Source: Serratia quinivorans (GTDB taxonomy: Bacteria > Pseudomonadota > Gammaproteobacteria > Enterobacterales > Enterobacteriaceae). From it: a stretch of DNA of 64,000 nucleotides. The DNA lies in assembly GCF_946227985.1 (NCBI RefSeq), contig NZ_CAMKGL010000001.1, positions 744,001-808,000 of the forward strand, read 5' to 3'. A model generated the notes under the pieces. It saw only the letters and a list, made by a program, of their open reading frames with translations. It was not told where the DNA came from and made no database searches. Positions 16,367 to 25,469 of this stretch are shown piece after piece. Position 1 is the stretch's first letter. Each line of letters opens with the position of its first letter. A program made the translations under genes and the position numbers.

Positions 16367-17167
16367 CTAGTCGAGTTCGTTATCGAGGTCGTTGGCATTT
16401 GCCGGGCCAGCCTGGACTACCTGAGACTTGTTGTATTTCGGGCTGAGCTGGATATAAAGCACGGCCATCACCACGCCGATCACGCCGAGGGCGACCAGGT
16501 TAAAGTTGGTGAAGGCAGCGGTAACGAAGCCGAGGTAGAAGAATGGCATCAGGTAGCCGGCACGCATCATGTTGATCACCATGGCATAACCCACCACCAC
16601 GATCATCCCGCCGGCGATGTTCAGGCCGCTGGTGACGACTTCCGGGATCGAGTTAAGCAGCGCGTGAACGCCAGAGGTCCCCACCGAGATAGCGACGATA
16701 ACTGCCGGAATGGCAATACGCATCGCCTGCAGCAGCAGGGCAGAGATATGCAGCCAGGTGATGGCTCGCAAACTGCCGCGCTCCGCCGCGCTGTCCGCCG
16801 CGTGCTGGAAGGCCACGGTCAGGGTACGCACGATGATGGTCAGCACTTGCCCGGCCGCCGCCAGCGGAATGGCCAGGGCGATACCGGCACCGACGCTTTG
16901 TCCGCCGGCAATAACCAAAATGGTGGAAATGATTGACGCTAACGCCGCATCTGGCGCTACCGCCGCACCGATGTTCATCCAGCCCAGGGCGATCATCTCC
17001 AGCGTACCGCCGATGATGATACCGGTTTTCATGTCACCGAGAATAAAGCCGATCAGGGTACAGGCGACCAGCGGACGGTGGAACTGAAACTCGTCGAGGA
17101 CGGAACCCATCCCGGCGATACAGGCAACGATAAATATCAGTACAATCTGAAGAGTGGTAATCTCCAT
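16367..17167 (-). CDS. manY: PTS mannose-type IIC component ManY
   Basis: A 266-residue integral membrane IIC subunit. It begins MEITTLQIVLIFIVACIAGM and contains DEFQFHRPLVACTLIGFILGD and the GTLEMIALGWMNIGAAVAPDAALAS segment of the sugar path. It shares an operon with manX upstream and manZ downstream. Unusually, 181 bases that include an ERIC element separate it from manX. Confidence 0.97.
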   Translation of the reverse strand: MEITTLQIVLIFIVACIAGMGSVLDEFQFHRPLVACTLIGFILGDMKTGIIIGGTLEMIALGWMNIGAAVAPDAALASIISTILVIAGGQSVGAGIALAIPLAAAGQVLTIIVRTLTVAFQHAADSAAERGSLRAITWLHISALLLQAMRIAIPAVIVAISVGTSGVHALLNSIPEVVTSGLNIAGGMIVVVGYAMVINMMRAGYLMPFFYLGFVTAAFTNFNLVALGVIGVVMAVLYIQLSPKYNKSQVVQAGPANANDLDNELD

Positions 17168-17212
17168 TGCACTTCTCCTATGACCAAAGATCTCTGAGTA
17201 AAATAATTATTG

Positions 17213-17340
17213 GCTGTCCCCTTCATACTTGCAGCTGCATCTTTGTTGGCTGCATCCACTTACCCCAGTCACATAGTTCGCTATGCTCCTGGTGATTCGC
17301 AGACTTGCCGCCGCGATGCCACTCCAATTATCTTGGGAGA
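17213..17340. repeat. ERIC (intergenic repeat unit) element between manX and manY
   Basis: The centre reads CTTACCCCAGTCAC then GCTATGCTCCTGGTGATTC, close to the ERIC core (consensus CTCACCCCAGTCACTTACTT followed by ATGTAAGCTCCTGGGGATTC). It is flanked by CATACTTGCAGCTGCAT and GGCTGCATC on the left and GACTTGCCGCC on the right, also ERIC-like. The full length is about 127 bases. It lies inside the man transcription unit and can fold into a long imperfect hairpin in the mRNA. Confidence 0.8.
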
Positions 17341-17348
17341 TGTCGCCA

Positions 17349-18320
17349 TTAATTGAGTTTGTTAATCAGGTCCATCATTTTTAACCGGCTGTCGGACGAG
17401 ACTTTACGAACTTCCAATTCAATACCGCGCTCGTTTAATTTCTTAAACGCTTCGATATCTTTTTCGTCAACCGATACGGCATTGTTTACCTGGGTTTTGC
17501 CCTGACGGAATGCCATACCGCCGATATTCACCGATTTGATATCCACGCCGGCTTCCACCAAACGCCAGACATCGGTCGGATTGGTGAACAGCAGCATCAC
17601 GCGATCGCCGGCATATTTCGGGTTATTCCACACCCGGATGGCTTTCGCCACGTCGACCACGTGTGCGGTGACGCCCGGTGGGGCAACCTGAGTCAACAAG
17701 GTTTTGCGAACGTGGTCGGCGGCGACTTCGTCACTGATCACGATGATACGGCTGACGTCAGTTTCCTTGGTCCAACGGGTCGCGACCTGGCCGTGGATCA
17801 AACGGTCATCGATACGGGCCAGGCCGATTTTCATATGGTCATTGGGACCCAGCGGCGCCTGAGGGGCGGCGGGTTTTGCGGTGGGAGCACTTTGTGGTGC
17901 CGCGGGCTTAACACTCTCTTCGGCCGGTTTTTTCAGCGCTTTCACGCCTTCACGGCCGGTTTCCAACGCCAGCGCGACCAGTTCGTCGAAGCCAGGGTTG
18001 TCGTCTCGTGCCATGAACGTTTCCACCAGCATCGGAATGTTAACCCCGGTGACGACCTCATAGTTCTCTTTATCGACGGCGATGCGGCTGGCCGCGTTGA
18101 ACGGGCTGCCGCCCCAGGTATCCACCAGGAACAGGACGCCACCACGGGTGTCTAGTCCGCTGATTTTACCCTTGTATTTCTCGATTAACGTTTCGGCATT
18201 TTCACCGGGGACGAAATCTATAAAAGCGACGTTATCCTGTTCGCCCAATAGCATTTCCGTGGTCTTCAGCAATTGTTCTGCTGCGGTCCCGTGTGTGCCG
18301 ATGATAATAGCTATTGCCAC
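17349..18320 (-). CDS. manX: PTS mannose-type IIAB component ManX
   Basis: A 323-residue cytoplasmic phosphotransfer protein. The IIA domain (residues 1-130) has the phospho-accepting His10 in GTHG. A Pro/Ala-rich linker follows (about 131-160), then the IIB domain with His176 in DDRLIHGQ. Phosphate passes HPr to His10 to His176 to sugar. The start is GTG, as in E. coli manX, with GAGGAGG a few bases upstream. It is the first gene of manXYZ. A CRP-like site lies about 200 bases upstream. Confidence 0.97.
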   Translation of the reverse strand: MAIAIIIGTHGTAAEQLLKTTEMLLGEQDNVAFIDFVPGENAETLIEKYKGKISGLDTRGGVLFLVDTWGGSPFNAASRIAVDKENYEVVTGVNIPMLVETFMARDDNPGFDELVALALETGREGVKALKKPAEESVKPAAPQSAPTAKPAAPQAPLGPNDHMKIGLARIDDRLIHGQVATRWTKETDVSRIIVISDEVAADHVRKTLLTQVAPPGVTAHVVDVAKAIRVWNNPKYAGDRVMLLFTNPTDVWRLVEAGVDIKSVNIGGMAFRQGKTQVNNAVSVDEKDIEAFKKLNERGIELEVRKVSSDSRLKMMDLINKLN

Positions 18321-18895
18321 TCGCTACCTCCTCATTGAACTTCATGCACGGATGGTGTGTAGGTTCAGTTCATTTTATTGCTGGCGGTCACTTCCATGGT
18401 TCAGATACATTATGGTAGATATTTGGAAACCCGCCGTTAACATTTCTCGCGCAGTTTCAAAAGCCTGTGTGCGTTGATCCACGCCAGCGCCATTTATTTT
18501 AGTGAGTGAAAAAATAAATTTTGTGACATTGCTCTGCTATTGAACGCTCGGATTACTCCTAACCCGGTGTTTGCGGAATTAAACAACAGAGCTGTTACAA
18601 GACGATGCAGAAGGTAAAAAAGCTTCTTTGCCGGCCAAAAAATTCCTGCTAGAGTATTTCTTCTTTCATATTCAGGAGTGAAGGGCCTCAGCCCACCCTA
18701 TGGACTGTCACCGAAGTTACTGTTTTTCAAGGTTCCACCCGCCACCTGCTGGCGTAGTACAAATCACACGGCCGCTCGGCCATTCCCCGGTACTGCAATC
18801 CCGATATCTTGCTATTTTTGTCCGCGCCCTTCGTGCGTCGGCATCGTCACGCCTGAGCATCGCTCGGCCATCCTGTCTTTTTTTCGGAGTCTGAT
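18321..18895. other. 575-base control region between divergent manX and yoaE
   Basis: It carries the manX promoter (minus), a half-conserved CRP site at 18522-18537, and on the plus strand the long yoaE leader. Two overlapping unlabelled reading frames end at the yoaE start (18700-18894 and 18678-18908). I see no RNA gene signature. Confidence 0.5.
18522..18537. promoter_or_regulatory. Candidate CRP site in the manX promoter region
   Basis: TGTGA, 6 bases, then TCTGC. The first half is perfect and the second matches TCACA in three of five positions. manXYZ is CRP-activated in E. coli. The site is 202 bases upstream of the manX start, so it is only a candidate. Confidence 0.4.
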
Positions 18896-20440
18896 ATGGA
18901 ATTTCTAATGGACCCCTCAATTTGGGCTGGGTTACTGACACTGGTGGTATTGGAAATCGTACTGGGTATCGACAACCTGGTGTTTATCGCCATTCTGGCC
19001 GATAAACTGCCGCCGAAACAGCGTGATAAAGCACGCATACTTGGCCTGTCGCTGGCGCTGTTTATGCGTTTGGGTCTGTTGTCGGTGATTTCCTGGATGG
19101 TGACGCTGACCACGCCGCTGTTTAGCGTCGGGGAGTTCAGCTTCTCCGGCCGTGACTTGATCCTGCTGTTTGGTGGTGTGTTCCTGTTGTTCAAAGCCAC
19201 CATGGAGCTGCACGAACGACTGGAAGGGCAAACGCATCAGGATGGTGCCAACCGGGGCTACGCCAAATTTTGGGCGGTAGTGGTACAGATTGTGATCCTT
19301 GACGCCGTGTTCTCACTCGACGCGGTAATTACCGCGGTGGGCATGGTGAACGATCTGCCGGTCATGATGACCGCCGTTGTCATCGCCATGGTGGTGATGC
19401 TGGTGGCTTCTAAACCGCTGACCAACTTCGTTAATGCGCATCCTACTATTGTGGTGCTGTGCCTGAGCTTCCTGTTGATGATCGGCCTGAGCCTGATCGC
19501 CGAAGGCTTTGGTTTGCATATTCCTAAAGGTTACCTGTACGCCGCGATTGGTTTCTCGATTTTGATCGAGCTGTTTAACCAAATTGCCCGCCGTAACTTT
19601 ATCAAACATCAGGCTCATCGCCCGATGCGTGAACGCACCGCAGAGGCGATCATGCGCCTGATGGGACAGCAGCGCGCGCAGCAGACGGACGAAGCGGCAC
19701 CCCTGCCGGTGAATGAAACCTTCGCCGAGGAAGAACGTTATATGATCAGTGGCGTGTTGACGCTGGCCTCGCGTTCACTGCGCAGCGTGATGACGCCGCG
19801 AACCGATATTTCATGGGTGGATTGCGATCGTTCCCGTGAAGAGGTGCGCGAACAACTGCTGGATACGCCGCATAGCCTGTTCCCGGTCTGCCGCGACTCG
19901 CTGGATGAAATTATTGGCGTGGTACGTGCCAAGGACCTGCTGGTGGCAGTAGAGCGGGGCGAGGATATCGCCGAGTTTGCCGCGCGTACGCCACCGATTG
20001 TGGTGCCGGACACCATGGATGTGATTAACCTGCTGGCGGTATTGCGCCGTGCCAAGGGACGTCTGGTGGTGGTCACCAACGAGTTTGGTGTCGTGCAGGG
20101 GTTGGTTACGCCACTGGACGTGTTGGAGGCGATTGCCGGTGAATTCCCGGACGAGGATGAAACGCCGGATATCGTGGTGGAAGACGCCAGTTGGCTGGTG
20201 AAGGGTGGCGCCGATCTGCACTCACTGGAACAGGCGCTGAACTGCGACGATCTGGTCAGTCCGACGGCGGATTTCGCCACTCTGGCGGGGTTCTTGCTGT
20301 CCCACTACGGCCAAATGCCGGCAGTGGGTGAAACGGTGGAGCTTAACCGACTGCGTTTCGAGGTTGTTGCCGTGTCCGAGTACCGCATTGAACTGGTACG
20401 TATTACCAAAGTTGAACCTCACGACGAGGAGCATCAGTAA
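18896..20440 (+). CDS. yoaE: TerC-family membrane protein with CBS and CorC domains, YoaE
   Basis: A 514-residue protein. An N-terminal TerC-type domain has seven predicted helices (residues 1-240, with [22 protein letters not shown] and [19 protein letters not shown], whose Asp residues are the family's presumed metal ligands). A paired CBS module follows (about 300-420), then a CorC/HlyC transporter-associated domain at the C-terminus. It closely follows E. coli YoaE. The role is probably in metal-ion homeostasis or membrane insertion partners, but it is not established. CGGAGT precedes the ATG. Confidence 0.93.
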   Translation: MEFLMDPSIWAGLLTLVVLEIVLGIDNLVFIAILADKLPPKQRDKARILGLSLALFMRLGLLSVISWMVTLTTPLFSVGEFSFSGRDLILLFGGVFLLFKATMELHERLEGQTHQDGANRGYAKFWAVVVQIVILDAVFSLDAVITAVGMVNDLPVMMTAVVIAMVVMLVASKPLTNFVNAHPTIVVLCLSFLLMIGLSLIAEGFGLHIPKGYLYAAIGFSILIELFNQIARRNFIKHQAHRPMRERTAEAIMRLMGQQRAQQTDEAAPLPVNETFAEEERYMISGVLTLASRSLRSVMTPRTDISWVDCDRSREEVREQLLDTPHSLFPVCRDSLDEIIGVVRAKDLLVAVERGEDIAEFAARTPPIVVPDTMDVINLLAVLRRAKGRLVVVTNEFGVVQGLVTPLDVLEAIAGEFPDEDETPDIVVEDASWLVKGGADLHSLEQALNCDDLVSPTADFATLAGFLLSHYGQMPAVGETVELNRLRFEVVAVSEYRIELVRITKVEPHDEEHQ

Positions 20441-20478
20441 CATACGGGCCGTAAGCCATCCATAGATGCAAACCGTCA

Positions 20479-20546
20479 GCCTGTCAGGCGCGGTGGGTAA
20501 CAGAACCTGACAGGCACACATGAAAAACCTCCGGCTATGCCGGAGG
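20479..20546 (+). terminator. Two hairpins downstream of yoaE
   Basis: A perfect 10-bp inverted repeat, GCCTGTCAGG (20479-20488) with CCTGACAGGC (20506-20515), is followed by CCTCCGGC (20528-20535) with GCCGGAGG (20539-20546). The T tract after the second is interrupted. They probably act together as the yoaE terminator. Confidence 0.6.
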
Positions 20547-20622
20547 CTATTTATTCCGCTTTTTTGCCCATTGGCCTAGCGTATGGCGCATCATAGAAAA
20601 ACGGTTCCCAGTTATGTCGCTA

Positions 20623-21021
20623 CTATGAAGGGCACGTCCTGAAGAGATAGGGTTTCCACCATGGGCCGGGTTTACAGCGAGGCTTTGGCTGCTTTGCAGG
20701 GAACCACCAGGACAGCAATTGTGTATTCGCTGAGACTGGCTTAATCAAAAAGTGGGGGTTCGACTGGCTGGTCCTTATGCCCACGGAAGGGGCGGTTGTC
20801 GAGTCATCAAGCGGATAAATGGCGCTTAGCATGCTCAGAGCCGCAGGGGGCGACGCTTGTTCCGTACCGGCGATGGCTTTTCCATAAGCCGTGCTGACGC
20901 TGAAAATGGTGCAGGCAATCAACAGGTGTTTTTGCCATGGTTTTTTGATGCCCATTGGTCGGCTGTTTACAGGCAGGGCAGACGTCTGCGCTTTGTTCAC
21001 ATCCATCTTGTTAACATTCAT
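20623..21021 (-). CDS. Hypothetical protein with signal-like N-terminal region
   Basis: A 132-residue ORF with a good ribosome-binding site (GGAGG about 7 bases before the ATG at 21021). After about 25 polar residues comes KKPWQKHLLIACTIFSVSTAYG, which resembles a signal peptide or a short anchor. The rest is Pro/Ser-rich, of low complexity, and ends in a Trp-, Pro- and Lys-rich tail. No family was recognised. It sits between yoaE and pdeD, which are adjacent in E. coli, so it is an accessory insertion or a poorly conserved gene. Confidence 0.45.
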   Translation of the reverse strand: MNVNKMDVNKAQTSALPVNSRPMGIKKPWQKHLLIACTIFSVSTAYGKAIAGTEQASPPAALSMLSAIYPLDDSTTAPSVGIRTSQSNPHFLIKPVSANTQLLSWWFPAKQPKPRCKPGPWWKPYLFRTCPS

Positions 21022-21183
21022 AAAAATACCTCCATGTTTGGTTTTAGTCGTTCATCAAGAATGCGATGAACGATTAAAAGACTAGTACATTAATCAAGCA
21101 ATACACAACTGGTATGGTAGGTTTTTATCCGATTATCATGAGATGGATTTTATATATCAATAAGATAGGATTAACTGGACAGA

Positions 21184-22800
21184 TCAAACCCCCGCCTTGC
21201 TTTCCGGCTCTTGTGGTTGTTCATCTCTCAGGTTTGCCCCCCGTAAACGGGATTCATACTGCTGTAACCACAGTGGGAATACGTTGATCGGCATTGGCTT
21301 GGCGAAATAGAATCCCTGCAATGAATTGACCTCGCGCGAGCGCAGGTAATCTGCCTGTTCAGCGGTTTCTACCCCTTCAGCCACCAGTTTCAGCTTAAGC
21401 CGTTGTGCCAGGGTAATGATGGTATCGGTGACGGTGGCGTTAATCGCATCGGAACCTATGGCGGCGGTGAAACCCCGGTCGATTTTCAACACGTCAGGGC
21501 TGAGTTTTTTCAGGTAGCTGAGAGAACTGTGCCCGGTGCCAAAGTCATCAATCGCCAGCATGATGCCCATTTCCTTCAGCGTTTTGATTTGTTCATACTG
21601 AATTTCCGACAGGGCGGTACGTTCGGTCAATTCAAGCATCAGCGAAGGCATGGGATGGGCAGGAAGCCACAGACGGCGGATATCATCGATAATGGTTACC
21701 CCGTTGAAATGTTCAGCCGCGACGTTGATGCTGATATAAAACGACGGGCGTGGCGGGAATAACTGCAGGTTTTCCACCACGGTGCTCATCAGGTAACGGG
21801 TCAGGGCGATGATCAAGCCATGCTGTTCTGCCAGCGGGATAAACACGTCGGGGGAAATCCAGCCCTGACGCTTGTTTTTCCAGCGCAGCAGCATTTCAAC
21901 CCCGACACAGCGGCCGGTTTCAGCATTGATGATTGGCTGACAGTAAACGCGGAATTCGCGGCGGGAAATGGCGTGGCCAATGTGGTACGACAGGCTCATG
22001 CGGTTTGCGGTGAGCAGATACACCACATAGGCCGCCAGCAGGCTGATCAACAACGACAGCGGGATATGGCGCGGTAGCGCCGCCAGTGCCAGCATGTTGG
22101 CCTGCGGGCCGAACAGTGAAATAGAGAACGGATACCGAGTGGATTTGGCGGTATAGCGCAGGTCAGTGGTCAGGATATCGCTGCGCAAGATTTCCCGGCG
22201 GCCATATTCCAGGCTGTAGTTGTCGACGTTCAGCACCACCCGCTGCGCGTAGGGTTCCTGAGGTTCCAGCAGGAAGTTCGCCAATAGCTCAATATTGAAC
22301 ACGTGCAGCACGCCGTTACTGTTGTTATCTGGCTGCGCGGGAGTCCACATGATCAGGGTCGGCACGCCTTTGGCGACAGAGAGTGAGGGGCGCAATGCCA
22401 GCTTGGCGCCATCGTTTGCTATGCTGGGCAAAATAGCGCTGAAAACGTACTTACGGGTGCCAAACAGGCTGGAACAGTAAATAACCCCGTCCTTAACCAG
22501 CAGCATTGCCCGCAGGGCCTGGTTTTGTGCGGCGCGAAAACGCAGCGTTGGCATCACCTCTTCACAGGTGGAGCTCAGCAGTGGCATGGAGCGCTCGGCC
22601 TGTTGTTTTGCCGGTGTCAGCAGATCGTTAATCTTGGCAACGGTGCGGGTGGCGAGCACCTGCCGGTTTTGTTCAATAGTGCCAATCTCTTGATAATAAC
22701 GGGTGTAAAGCGATAACAGCAGAATAGCCAACCCGACCGCCCCGGCCAGTAGCCAACGGTAATAGCGGTATTTGGTCACGGCAAGTTGGGTCATCAACAT
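21184..22800 (-). CDS. pdeD: Cyclic-di-GMP phosphodiesterase PdeD (YoaD), CSS plus EAL domains
   Basis: A 538-residue inner-membrane enzyme. It has a TM helix (about residues 15-33), a periplasmic CSS-motif sensor domain with the conserved cysteines (STCEEV and YCSSLFG), a second TM (about 245-265) and a cytoplasmic EAL domain. In the EAL domain the signature reads GVEMLLRW, so Met replaces Ala of Glu-Ala-Leu while the catalytic Glu is kept. DDFGTGHSSLSYL and EGVETAEQADYLR are intact. It should degrade c-di-GMP, with activity set by disulfide state of the CSS domain. The position between yoaE and sdaA equals that of E. coli pdeD. Confidence 0.9.
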   Translation of the reverse strand: MLMTQLAVTKYRYYRWLLAGAVGLAILLLSLYTRYYQEIGTIEQNRQVLATRTVAKINDLLTPAKQQAERSMPLLSSTCEEVMPTLRFRAAQNQALRAMLLVKDGVIYCSSLFGTRKYVFSAILPSIANDGAKLALRPSLSVAKGVPTLIMWTPAQPDNNSNGVLHVFNIELLANFLLEPQEPYAQRVVLNVDNYSLEYGRREILRSDILTTDLRYTAKSTRYPFSISLFGPQANMLALAALPRHIPLSLLISLLAAYVVYLLTANRMSLSYHIGHAISRREFRVYCQPIINAETGRCVGVEMLLRWKNKRQGWISPDVFIPLAEQHGLIIALTRYLMSTVVENLQLFPPRPSFYISINVAAEHFNGVTIIDDIRRLWLPAHPMPSLMLELTERTALSEIQYEQIKTLKEMGIMLAIDDFGTGHSSLSYLKKLSPDVLKIDRGFTAAIGSDAINATVTDTIITLAQRLKLKLVAEGVETAEQADYLRSREVNSLQGFYFAKPMPINVFPLWLQQYESRLRGANLRDEQPQEPESKAGV

Positions 22801-23047
22801 CGCTAAATCCTTGTTCGGTAAGCCAGCCTTGAATCACCGTCAGGCCAAACTGTCCTGAATGATACTTGGCTAATTCTAGCCTGTCGTTATGCAAGAGTGA
22901 TGTTAACCCAATAAATTATTTAAATTTGACGAAACAGAGGGCTAAATTGCCGGTTAACTGTGGGATAGGAGGACAGGGGTTTTGAATGTCAGGTGTGACA
23001 TTGTCACTAAAGAGCCGCCATTGATTTGCCTGGCTCAGGATTGCAGA

Positions 23048-23076
23048 AAGAAAAACCCCGCCGGGAGGCGGGGTTA
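23048..23076 (-). terminator. Terminator of sdaA
   Basis: Read on the minus strand, CCCCGCC pairs with GGCGGGG, followed by TTTTTCTTTC. It lies directly after the sdaA stop. Confidence 0.88.
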
Positions 23077-23081
23077 GAGGG

Positions 23082-24446
23082 TCAGTCACACTGCACTTTG
23101 ATCGCCAGACCGCCGCGAGAAGTTTCGCGGTATTTGGCGTTCATGTCTTTGCCGGTTTCGTACATGGTTTCGATGACCTTATCCAGCGAGACACGTGGCT
23201 CACTGGTGCGACGCAATGCCATACGTGCCGAGTTGATCGCTTTCACGGATGCAATGGCGTTACGTTCAATGCAAGGAACCTGAACCTGGCCGGCAACCGG
23301 GTCACAGGTTAGCCCCAGGTTGTGCTCCATGCCGATCTCTGCCGCGATGCAAACCTGCTCCGGGCTGGCACCCAGCAGTTCGGCCAGGCCGGCTGCGGCC
23401 ATTGAGCAGGCCACGCCTACTTCACCCTGGCAACCCACTTCGGCACCGGAGATAGAGGCGTTCATTTTGTACAATGCACCTACTGCGCCCGCTGCCATAA
23501 AGTAACGGATATAAATATCCGGGCTGACGGATTCAATAAAGTGGTCATAGTAAGCCAATACGGCAGGGACGATGCCACAGGCGCCGTTGGTCGGCGCGGT
23601 CACGACGCGGCCGCCGGCCGCGTTCTCTTCATTGACCGCCAATGCGAACATGTTGACCCAGTCAATCACGTTCATCGGATCGTTGGAGAGCTTGTCGGAA
23701 GACACCAGCATACGACGCAGCGCGGAGGCACGACGTGGCACACGCAGCGGCCCCGGCAGTACCCCCTCGGTGTTCAAACCGCGATCGATACAGGCGCGCA
23801 TGGTCTGCCAAATGTTACCGAAATAGGTTTCGATATCCTGCTTGCTGTGCAGCGCCAATTCGTTCTGCATCACCAGGCCGGAAAAGGACAGTCCGGTTTC
23901 ACGGCAGTGGGCGAGAATATCACGAGCAAAACTGAACGGGTAAGGGACGCTCAGCTCGTGCGCGTCGGCTTTACCGAAGTTCTCTTCGTCGACGATAAAA
24001 CCGCCGCCGAGTGAGTAGTAAGTCTTGCTGTAAACTTGCTTATCCCCGGCGAAGGCGTGGATCTGCATGCCGTTCTCGTGCAGCGGCAAATTGTCGCTGC
24101 GGAAAACCATGCCGCCATCACGCGGGAAATCAACCTCATGCAAGCCGTTGGCCAGCATCAGGCGTTGACGTTGTTCTACATCGCGAATAAAACCCGGGAT
24201 GCTATCGATATCAACGGTATCCGGCATATTACCCGCCAGGCCGAGGATGATAGCGATATCGGTATGGTGACCTTTACCGGTCAATGAGAGTGAGCCGTAA
24301 ACATCTACGGCAACACGCGTGATAGAAGGCATCAGGCCTTGATTTACCAGATCGTCGACAAACTGTTTGCCGGCTTTCATCGGTCCAACCGTATGAGAGC
24401 TGGACGGGCCGATGCCGATCTTAAACATGTCGAAAACGCTAATCAC
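23082..24446 (-). CDS. sdaA: L-serine deaminase I (L-serine ammonia-lyase) SdaA
   Basis: A 454-residue iron-sulfur enzyme converting L-serine to pyruvate and ammonia. The [15 protein letters not shown] start of the beta domain and the alpha-domain signatures [38 protein letters not shown] and [14 protein letters not shown] hold the cysteines that ligate the [4Fe-4S] cluster. The GTG at 24446 has AAGGAG 7 bases upstream and gives exactly the E. coli length. A longer frame up to 24602 is rejected. A perfect CRP half-site pair lies 420 bases upstream, implying a long leader. Confidence 0.97.
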   Translation of the reverse strand: MISVFDMFKIGIGPSSSHTVGPMKAGKQFVDDLVNQGLMPSITRVAVDVYGSLSLTGKGHHTDIAIILGLAGNMPDTVDIDSIPGFIRDVEQRQRLMLANGLHEVDFPRDGGMVFRSDNLPLHENGMQIHAFAGDKQVYSKTYYSLGGGFIVDEENFGKADAHELSVPYPFSFARDILAHCRETGLSFSGLVMQNELALHSKQDIETYFGNIWQTMRACIDRGLNTEGVLPGPLRVPRRASALRRMLVSSDKLSNDPMNVIDWVNMFALAVNEENAAGGRVVTAPTNGACGIVPAVLAYYDHFIESVSPDIYIRYFMAAGAVGALYKMNASISGAEVGCQGEVGVACSMAAAGLAELLGASPEQVCIAAEIGMEHNLGLTCDPVAGQVQVPCIERNAIASVKAINSARMALRRTSEPRVSLDKVIETMYETGKDMNAKYRETSRGGLAIKVQCD

Positions 24447-24890
24447 GCTAAAACTCCTTAGAGGCATATTGTTATGGCTGCAGCGGTTAAAAACCGAGCA
24501 GGGAACAGCGATATTGTAAAAGGGCCGCACGGGTTTGGCTGCCTTTTTCGCATGAAATAAAATAATCCTTGGTGTTAGTTTTTTACTGATTGCCGCAGGC
24601 ATTCGGCCGCTCGTGGAACATCCGTTGCCTAAACTCGGTTAATGGCAATCGCGCCAGCATCCGCTGCTGAACGCGGCCAGCTTAAACCCTGCTGAAATAG
24701 TGGTTTATGCCGGACTGCGGTATTTTACAGGTATTTCGTAAGGTTGAAGAGAGGGTTTACAGTTTTTTTAAAACTCTGATAGCCAGAAAGGTAGTTTAAA
24801 AAGCAAACCAATGAAGTGATGCCGATCGCTTTACCCACGCCTGTTGCGCAGGTAACCGTTTGGCTTGTGATGGATATCACATTATTGGCG
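24447..24890 (-). other. 444-base sdaA leader and control region
   Basis: This spacer between nudL and sdaA holds no gene. It contains the CRP-like site at 24866-24881 next to the nudL stop and an AT-rich stretch near 24740-24800 that could be the promoter. The leader between there and the GTG would be about 300 bases. Confidence 0.55.
24866..24881. promoter_or_regulatory. CRP site upstream of sdaA
   Basis: TGTGA-TGGATA-TCACA has both half sites perfect at N6 spacing, and the flanking T and TT also fit the 22-base consensus. It is oriented between nudL (ends 24891) and sdaA, so sdaA is the only gene it can plausibly control. Confidence 0.7.
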
Positions 24891-25469
24891 TTAAATACTG
24901 ACCTGCTGTGCCAGTCGTCGAATGATGGCGGCGGTCATTCCCCAGACAAATTGGCTCTGGTACCAGGACAGATAAATGCGGTGTGAATGACCGGCGCGGT
25001 GAATATCCAACGGATAATAGCGCGAAAGCGTTAGCGCTTCGTGCAGCGGCATTTCAAAAACCTCGGCCACTTCATCTTCATTGGCGAAAAATTGCACGTC
25101 GGGTGAGATCAAGCCAACCACCGGGGTCACCTGAAAACCGGTGCTGCTGTCGAGGGGGGCCAGTTGACCCAGAATGGTCACGGCCTGGGGGGGGATCGCC
25201 ACTTCTTCCTGAGCCTCACGCAGGGCGGTGATAATCGCCGAGGCGTCTTCAGCATCGGTTTTACCGCCCGGAAATGCCACCTGGCCCGGATGCTTGCGCA
25301 GCGAATCGGCGCGGCGGGTCAGCAAGAGAGTAGGTTCGGGGCGGCAGATAATCGGGATCAATACTGCAGCCGGACGAACGTTATGTGAAATCTGCGATGC
25401 CTGTGGCAGTTGCAGCTGAAAACGGCTGATAAAGGCCGCCAGCGAGGCCGGATAAGTGGGTTGGTTCAC
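24891..25469 (-). CDS. nudL: Nudix hydrolase NudL (probable CoA pyrophosphatase)
   Basis: A 192-residue Nudix protein of the UPF0035/CoAse type. It has [19 protein letters not shown] upstream of the Nudix box, and the box itself contains ALREAQEEV with the catalytic Glu residues. It probably hydrolyses CoA and derivatives to phosphopantetheine and 3',5'-ADP. The GTG start overlaps the TGA of pabB (GTGA), so it is translationally coupled in a pabB-nudL operon, as in E. coli. Confidence 0.93.
   Translation of the reverse strand: MNQPTYPASLAAFISRFQLQLPQASQISHNVRPAAVLIPIICRPEPTLLLTRRADSLRKHPGQVAFPGGKTDAEDASAIITALREAQEEVAIPPQAVTILGQLAPLDSSTGFQVTPVVGLISPDVQFFANEDEVAEVFEMPLHEALTLSRYYPLDIHRAGHSHRIYLSWYQSQFVWGMTAAIIRRLAQQVSI

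Noticed and set aside
16331-16936. 201-codon ORF antisense to manY
   Set aside because: His- and Gly-rich shadow translation without any recognisable domain; the minus-strand manY is certain.
19738-20280. 180-codon ORF antisense to yoaE
   Set aside because: Ser/Thr/Arg-rich shadow frame; the sense CBS/CorC domains are unambiguous.
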